Origin: Pseudomonadota bacterium | Lineage (GTDB): Bacteria > Pseudomonadota > Gammaproteobacteria > Burkholderiales > Burkholderiaceae_B | NCBI GenBank assembly: GCA_023427085.1 | Contig: JAEZBO010000096.1 | Coordinates: 1 to 9,761 of the forward strand | Reading direction: 5' to 3' | DNA: 9,761 bases | Shown here: positions 6,619-9,761 of the stretch, piece after piece | Layout of the letters: the number at the start of each line of letters is the position of its first letter | How positions within the stretch are numbered: the stretch's first letter is position 1 | Notes under the pieces: generated by a model | The model's input: only the letters and a program-made list of their open reading frames with translations | Told to the model about the DNA's origin: nothing | Database searches by the model: none | Made by a program: the position numbers and the translations under genes

Positions 6619-7493
6619 TCGACGAACAGGCGGGCCGGCCGGCCAAGCGGCGCTCGTTTGAGCCAGGCCGCGACCAGGCTCGAGCCGGCGACGTCCTCGG
6701 CGATCTCGCGACAGGCCAGCCGCTGGCCGTCGTAGGTGACGTCCGACTGCGGCCGGGTCACCAGCAAGGAAAAACCGAAGCCCTGCCCCACCATGCCACG
6801 CACCATCTCGATGGACGGCGAACTGAACGCGATGTTGGGCGACAGCCCCAGCGCCTCGAACACCTGGATGAAGTATTTGCGGCTGGGCAGGACGTCGAGC
6901 AGGATCATCGGCTCGCGGGCCAGTTCACGCAGCGACACACAGGACTGACGCGCCAGCCGGTGCTGCGCCGGCAACAGCACATACGGGCGGCGCGGCGCCA
7001 TCAGCGCGTCGGTAGAGATGGTCCCGTCCAGTTCGCTGTCATAAAGAATCGCCAGGTCGAAACGCCCGCCGGTCAGCCCCTGCATCAACTCTTGCTGCTC
7101 GCCGTCGTGCACGCGGATCGCCACACCCGGATGACGCTGACAGAAACCCGCTATCAGGCGGGGCAGATACAGCGGCGCGACGGTCTCGAAACAGCCGATA
7201 TCGACCTGTCCGCTGGCGACGTCACCGTCGGCCAGCGCATCGTGCTCGAAATCGCGCGCCAGCCGCAGCAAGGCCTGGGCCTTGGCGTGAAAGCGCGTGC
7301 CGGCCGGCGTCAACGACATGCCCTGGGCGGGATGGCGGATCAGCAGTTGAACCCCGAAGCTTTCCTCCAGGCTCTTGATCGCCGACGCGATCGCCGGCTG
7401 CGCGATGAACAGCTGGCGCGAGGCCTCGGCCACGCTGCCGCAATCGGCCGTGGTCACGAAGTACTTCAACTGGCGCAGGGTGTAGGCAGCCAC
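6567..7493 (-). CDS. LysR-type transcriptional regulator (inner)
   Basis: The 308-residue protein has an N-terminal winged helix-turn-helix (about 4-63: YTLRQLKYFVTTADCGSVAEA, then SRQLFIAQPAIASAIKSLEE) and a periplasmic-binding-protein-like effector domain (about 93-295). The length is normal for LysR regulators. I start it at GTG 7493 because GGAG lies 7 nt upstream and MAAYTLRQLKYF is the usual beginning. A longer reading frame to 7748 only adds Arg/Ala-rich sequence antiparallel to the dioxygenase frame. It shares the segments RHPAQGMSLTPAG and ILLDVLPSRKYF with the outer regulator gene, so the two belong to the same subfamily. It lies 73 bp downstream of the dioxygenase gene in the same direction and may be cotranscribed with it. 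Its own 3' end runs into the UdgX-fusion gene. The effector is unknown. Confidence 0.92.
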   Translation of the reverse strand: MAAYTLRQLKYFVTTADCGSVAEASRQLFIAQPAIASAIKSLEESFGVQLLIRHPAQGMSLTPAGTRFHAKAQALLRLARDFEHDALADGDVASGQVDIGCFETVAPLYLPRLIAGFCQRHPGVAIRVHDGEQQELMQGLTGGRFDLAILYDSELDGTISTDALMAPRRPYVLLPAQHRLARQSCVSLRELAREPMILLDVLPSRKYFIQVFEALGLSPNIAFSSPSIEMVRGMVGQGFGFSLLVTRPQSDVTYDGQRLACREIAEDVAGSSLVAAWLKRAPLGRPARLFVDYCKDQLMSEPVAAPED

Positions 7494-7500
7494 GCAGGGT

Positions 7501-7504
7501 CTCC
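7501..7504 (-). promoter_or_regulatory. Ribosome binding site deciding the inner LysR start
   Basis: On the minus strand GGAG is followed by 7 nt and then GTG (7493-7491). This supports the short form of the regulator over in-frame upstream starts. Confidence 0.7.
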
Positions 7505-7566
7505 GCGCGCGCCTGCGGGCTGCGGCGGCGGTCGAGCCATGGCGGCCCGCCCATCCGCCGACGGAT

Positions 7567-8358
7567 TCAGGCGCAATAAGGAAAGAGATTTTCCGGCAAG
7601 GCCTGCCCCGGACGCAAGCGCTGGGCCAGCTCGGGATACGGCGGCGAGGTCTCGCCACCCCGATCGACGTAGACCGCGTCGTCGCCCAGCCAGCGCGTCG
7701 AGATGACCCGGCGCGAATGCGAGCTCGAGCGGTTGCCCGGCGCGCCATGCAAGGTCAGGTAGTCGAAGGCCACCGCATCGCCTGGTTCGAGTGCCCAGCC
7801 CAGGATGCGATGCTGGTCGCGCTGCGCGTCGATGTCGGGCACCGGTTCGAGCTGATCGGACTGACGTTCGTAGCTGCCCTGCGTGAACTTGCGCGGCCGG
7901 TACAGCTTGCCCCAGCGATGCGAACCGGCGACGAACTCGACGCAGCTGTCGCGCGCGACCGGATCGAGCGGCAGCCAGATGCTGACGGTCTGCTTGGCCG
8001 TCACACAGTAATAGGGTTCGTCGTGATGCCACGGCGTGGCCTTGTCGTTGCCGGCTTCCTTGACCAGCACGTGCTCGTGGAAGATGCGCGCGCGCTGCGA
8101 ACCCATCAGCGCCTTGGCCACCGCCGCGGCCGGGCCTTTCCGGATGAAGTCACGATAACCCGGCACGTTCTGCCAGTTGCAGTAGTCGCCGAAGAAGCGC
8201 GCCTGGCCCGGCTGAGTGGTGTAGTCACGAAAGAACGGACCCGGGTGCGCCTCGTTGTAGGCAATCGCCTCGCGCAGGGGTTCGATCCAATCCTTGAACA
8301 GGCCGCGCAGTACGACGGCGCCGTCGCGGGCGAATTCCTGGTGCAGTTGCTGCAGCAT
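7567..8358 (-). CDS. Phytanoyl-CoA dioxygenase (PhyH) family Fe(II)/2-oxoglutarate oxygenase
   Basis: The 263-residue protein shows the double-stranded beta-helix oxygenase signatures. H111-H-D113 (in PWHHDEPYY) is the HxD iron motif, H204 (in YLTLHGAPGN) the distal iron histidine, and R216/R217 (SRRVISTRW) the likely 2-oxoglutarate-binding Arg. The conserved segment SIWLPLDPVARDSCVEFVAGSHRWG (126-150) is typical of PhyH-family enzymes. These hydroxylate small molecules, consuming oxygen and 2-oxoglutarate. No signal peptide is present, so it is cytoplasmic. The start at ATG 8358 is fixed by a strong AGGAGA 5 nt upstream; an in-frame extension to 8496 is rejected. It is flanked by two related LysR genes in the same direction, which suggests substrate-induced control. 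The substrate cannot be deduced; many PhyH-family enzymes act on compounds other than phytanoyl-CoA. Confidence 0.93.
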   Translation of the reverse strand: MLQQLHQEFARDGAVVLRGLFKDWIEPLREAIAYNEAHPGPFFRDYTTQPGQARFFGDYCNWQNVPGYRDFIRKGPAAAVAKALMGSQRARIFHEHVLVKEAGNDKATPWHHDEPYYCVTAKQTVSIWLPLDPVARDSCVEFVAGSHRWGKLYRPRKFTQGSYERQSDQLEPVPDIDAQRDQHRILGWALEPGDAVAFDYLTLHGAPGNRSSSHSRRVISTRWLGDDAVYVDRGGETSPPYPELAQRLRPGQALPENLFPYCA

Positions 8359-8363
8359 GGCGA

Positions 8364-8369
8364 TCTCCT
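8364..8369 (-). promoter_or_regulatory. Strong ribosome binding site of the dioxygenase gene
   Basis: On the minus strand AGGAGA precedes ATG 8358 with a 5-nt spacer. It is the best Shine-Dalgarno match I see in the window, and it sets the start codon against the longer reading frame. Confidence 0.85.
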
Positions 8370-8435
8370 GAAAGTGTCTGGTCCGACAACGGAACCCGGC
8401 GTTCATCTTCCGGGTAGCGGGCCGCCCGCCACAAG

Positions 8436-8472
8436 CAGCAAATTGCTGGGCACCCGGCAGGAAATTGTTGGG
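8436..8472 (-). promoter_or_regulatory. Tandem repeat plus palindrome upstream of the dioxygenase gene (candidate regulator-binding region)
   Basis: On the plus strand AAATTGCTGGG (8440-8450) and AAATTGTTGGG (8462-8472) are direct repeats matching at 10 of 11 bases, with starts 22 bp apart, or two helical turns. The first copy overlaps CAGCAAATTGCTG (8436-8448), a perfect 6-bp inverted repeat around one central base. The region is AT-richer than its surroundings and lies in the 154-bp gap between the outer LysR gene and the dioxygenase gene, about 80-115 bp ahead of the dioxygenase start. This arrangement suits a LysR-type or other dimeric regulator, but no protein can be assigned and no clear -35/-10 pair is visible nearby. 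Confidence 0.4.
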
Positions 8473-8512
8473 TTCGACAGCCCCGCCGCGGTGCATCGCG
8501 CACCAGTGCGGT

Positions 8513-9496
8513 TCAGGCGGATCCGGCCGGCGCGTCGTCCTCGTCGCTCATCCGCGCGCCGCGTCCCGGTGGTGTCATGCCCGGGATGTATTCGTTCGAG
8601 ATGAAGCTGCGGCAGCGGTGCATGAAGGCCTCGACGACATGGCGCGGCTTCTGCGCCCGTGCCCAGGCCAGGCCCATCTGCATCGGCCGCGGCTGGCCGC
8701 GCAGATGCACGTTGACGAGCTTCTTGCCATCCAGCGAATGGCTGGACCGCGGCCGCACGTTGGCCAAGGAATAACCAACGCCGTTGGCCACCAGCGAACG
8801 CACCACGTCGGGGCTGTGCGACCGTGCGCTGATCAGCGGCGTCACACCGGCTTCCTGGAACAACGACAAAAAATAATCGCGGCTCAGCGGCAGATCGAGC
8901 AGCACCATCGGGTGAGCGGCCAGCTCCTTGAGCGTGGTGACGCGCCGGTAGGCCAGCGGATCGGTCTCGCTGACGATGACGTGCGGCGGCAACGAGGCCA
9001 ACGCCTCGAAGCAGATGTCCGGCTGCACCACGTTCAGGTCATAGGTGATCGCCACGTCGATCTGGGCCTGCCGCAGGCGTTCGATCAGGCCTTCCTGGTG
9101 ATCCTCGATCTGCGTCACCTGCACGCCGGGATGTGCGCGCGCGAAGCCCTGACACAGCTCGGGCGCCACCAGCGCGGCCAGCGTCGTGAAACAGCCGACC
9201 CGCAAGGGGCCGCGCACGGCGCCTTGCGCATCGTCGGCGACCTCGTACAGCGCCAGCGCCTGATCGAGCAGCTGACGGATCTGCCGCAGGACTTCGTGGC
9301 CGACCGGCGTGATCGACAGGCCTTGGGCGTGATGGCGCACGAACAGCGCGACCGACAGTTCGGATTCGACGTGGGTGATGGCGGAGGAGATCGACGACGC
9401 CGAGACGTGGATGCGCTCGGCGGCCTCGGAGATGCTGCCGAACTCGGCGGCGGCCAGGCAGTATTCCAGCTGCCGCAGGGTCAGGCGCGTCAGCAC
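8513..9496 (-). CDS. LysR-type transcriptional regulator (outer)
   Basis: The 327-residue protein has an N-terminal winged helix-turn-helix (about 4-66: RLTLRQLEYCLAAAEFGSIS, then EAAERIHVSASSISSAITHVES) and a substrate-binding-type effector domain (about 95-300). A short acidic/Gly-rich C-terminal tail follows (RGARMSDEDDAPAGSA). The start is GTG 9496, chosen by alignment to the usual LysR beginning; no Shine-Dalgarno is evident, and an in-frame TAG lies a short way upstream. It is visibly related to the inner LysR protein, sharing RHHAQGLSITP and VLLDLPLSRDYF, so an ancient duplication or common subfamily is likely. It lies 154 bp upstream of the dioxygenase gene in the same direction, with the repeat region in between, so it is a plausible controller of that gene. 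Confidence 0.92.
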   Translation of the reverse strand: MLTRLTLRQLEYCLAAAEFGSISEAAERIHVSASSISSAITHVESELSVALFVRHHAQGLSITPVGHEVLRQIRQLLDQALALYEVADDAQGAVRGPLRVGCFTTLAALVAPELCQGFARAHPGVQVTQIEDHQEGLIERLRQAQIDVAITYDLNVVQPDICFEALASLPPHVIVSETDPLAYRRVTTLKELAAHPMVLLDLPLSRDYFLSLFQEAGVTPLISARSHSPDVVRSLVANGVGYSLANVRPRSSHSLDGKKLVNVHLRGQPRPMQMGLAWARAQKPRHVVEAFMHRCRSFISNEYIPGMTPPGRGARMSDEDDAPAGSA

Positions 9497-9761
9497 GCCA
9501 GTGCGCAGCCGCGAACGCTTCGAGGACCGCTTGCGTCGGCGACGCTAGCGGCCGACGCCGCGCGCGCGGCTTGCGCGGCACGGGACGATATGAGGGCGTA
9601 GAGGCGAGCGGGCATGGACACGTGTCGGCGGGCGCCGGGGCTGGACCAGCCCAGACTATACCCGCGTCGCGCGCCGGCCACGAGCCGCGCGGCGCGCCGA
9701 TCCCGGCGCGTCAAGCGGGCCGGAACCATGGCGTGGTCGCCCGCGCGGCGCGGCCCTGCGT
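9497..9761. other. Right-edge region without a supported gene
   Basis: This 265-bp stretch is very GC-rich. Reading frames here (for example a 79-codon frame on the minus strand, 9490-9729) are Arg/Ala-rich and resemble no family I know. An ATG at 9728 on the plus strand could open a divergent gene but has no ribosome binding site and runs off the window. It most likely holds the promoter and leader of the outer LysR gene. Confidence 0.5.
9655..9660 (-). promoter_or_regulatory. Possible -10 element ahead of the outer LysR gene, with adjacent palindrome
   Basis: On the minus strand TATAGT resembles a sigma-70 -10 hexamer in otherwise GC-rich DNA, about 160 nt before the GTG start. GCTGGACCAGC (9640-9650), a perfect 5-bp inverted repeat around one base, lies just downstream, where a start-site operator would sit. 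The -35 position (TCGTGG at 17 bp spacing) is poor. Weak call. Confidence 0.25.

Noticed and set aside
7494..7748. In-frame N-terminal extension of the inner LysR gene
   Set aside because: The extension is Arg-rich, overlaps the end of the dioxygenase gene, and lacks a ribosome binding site. GGAG before GTG 7493 gives a normal LysR N-terminus.
8359..8496. In-frame N-terminal extension of the dioxygenase gene
   Set aside because: It would cover the repeat/regulatory region and has no ribosome binding site, whereas ATG 8358 has a strong AGGAGA 5 nt upstream.
8465..9601. 378-codon plus-strand frame opposite the outer LysR gene
   Set aside because: His/Arg/Gln-rich translation without homology features. 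The minus-strand LysR reading has a complete helix-turn-helix and effector domain.
1..9761. CRISPR array, tRNA/rRNA, insertion sequence or integration site
   Set aside because: I saw no regularly spaced repeats, no conserved RNA gene motifs, no transposase-like reading frame and no terminal inverted repeats by eye.

Overview
The window is GC-rich DNA with dense, closely packed genes. The gene types suggest a betaproteobacterium of the Burkholderiales, most likely Alcaligenaceae (Bordetella/Achromobacter-like). The reasons are a Bug/TctC-type solute-binding protein, several LysR-type regulators, a phytanoyl-CoA-dioxygenase-like enzyme and a beta/gamma-proteobacterial LexA operator. The taxonomic call is an inference from gene content, not from a marker gene.

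Left arm (1-3714, + strand): the 3' part of a tripartite-tricarboxylate-type periplasmic binding protein is followed by a strong intrinsic terminator. Next come a NylB/class-C-beta-lactamase-like serine hydrolase and a gamma-glutamyltranspeptidase-like Ntn hydrolase, which overlap by 8 bp. Both enzymes lack export signals. This looks like an uptake-and-hydrolysis module for an unknown amide or ester, with the terminator acting as a partial barrier between transporter and enzyme genes.

Centre (3742-6618, + strand): this is the most interesting part. A near-consensus LexA/SOS operator lies 12 nt before a two-gene operon joined by an ATGA stop/start overlap. The first gene encodes a radical SAM protein with a C-terminal helix-hairpin-helix DNA-binding motif. 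The second encodes a DUF4130-type domain fused to a UdgX-like uracil-DNA glycosylase that keeps the histidine which, in mycobacterial UdgX, covalently captures DNA after uracil excision. The families are known to co-occur, but as far as I know the radical SAM reaction and the DUF4130 role are not established. The SOS box supports a role in DNA damage.

Right arm (6567-9496, - strand): transcription runs right to left through a LysR-type regulator, a phytanoyl-CoA-dioxygenase-family Fe(II)/2-oxoglutarate enzyme and a second, related LysR-type regulator. The last regulator gene ends inside the 3' end of the UdgX-fusion gene (52-bp tail-to-tail overlap). The gap upstream of the dioxygenase holds a tandem 11-bp repeat at 22-bp spacing and a short palindrome, which may be the regulator's binding region. 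From 9497 to 9761 there is no convincing gene, only a possible promoter for the outer regulator. I saw no tRNA, rRNA, insertion sequence or CRISPR array.
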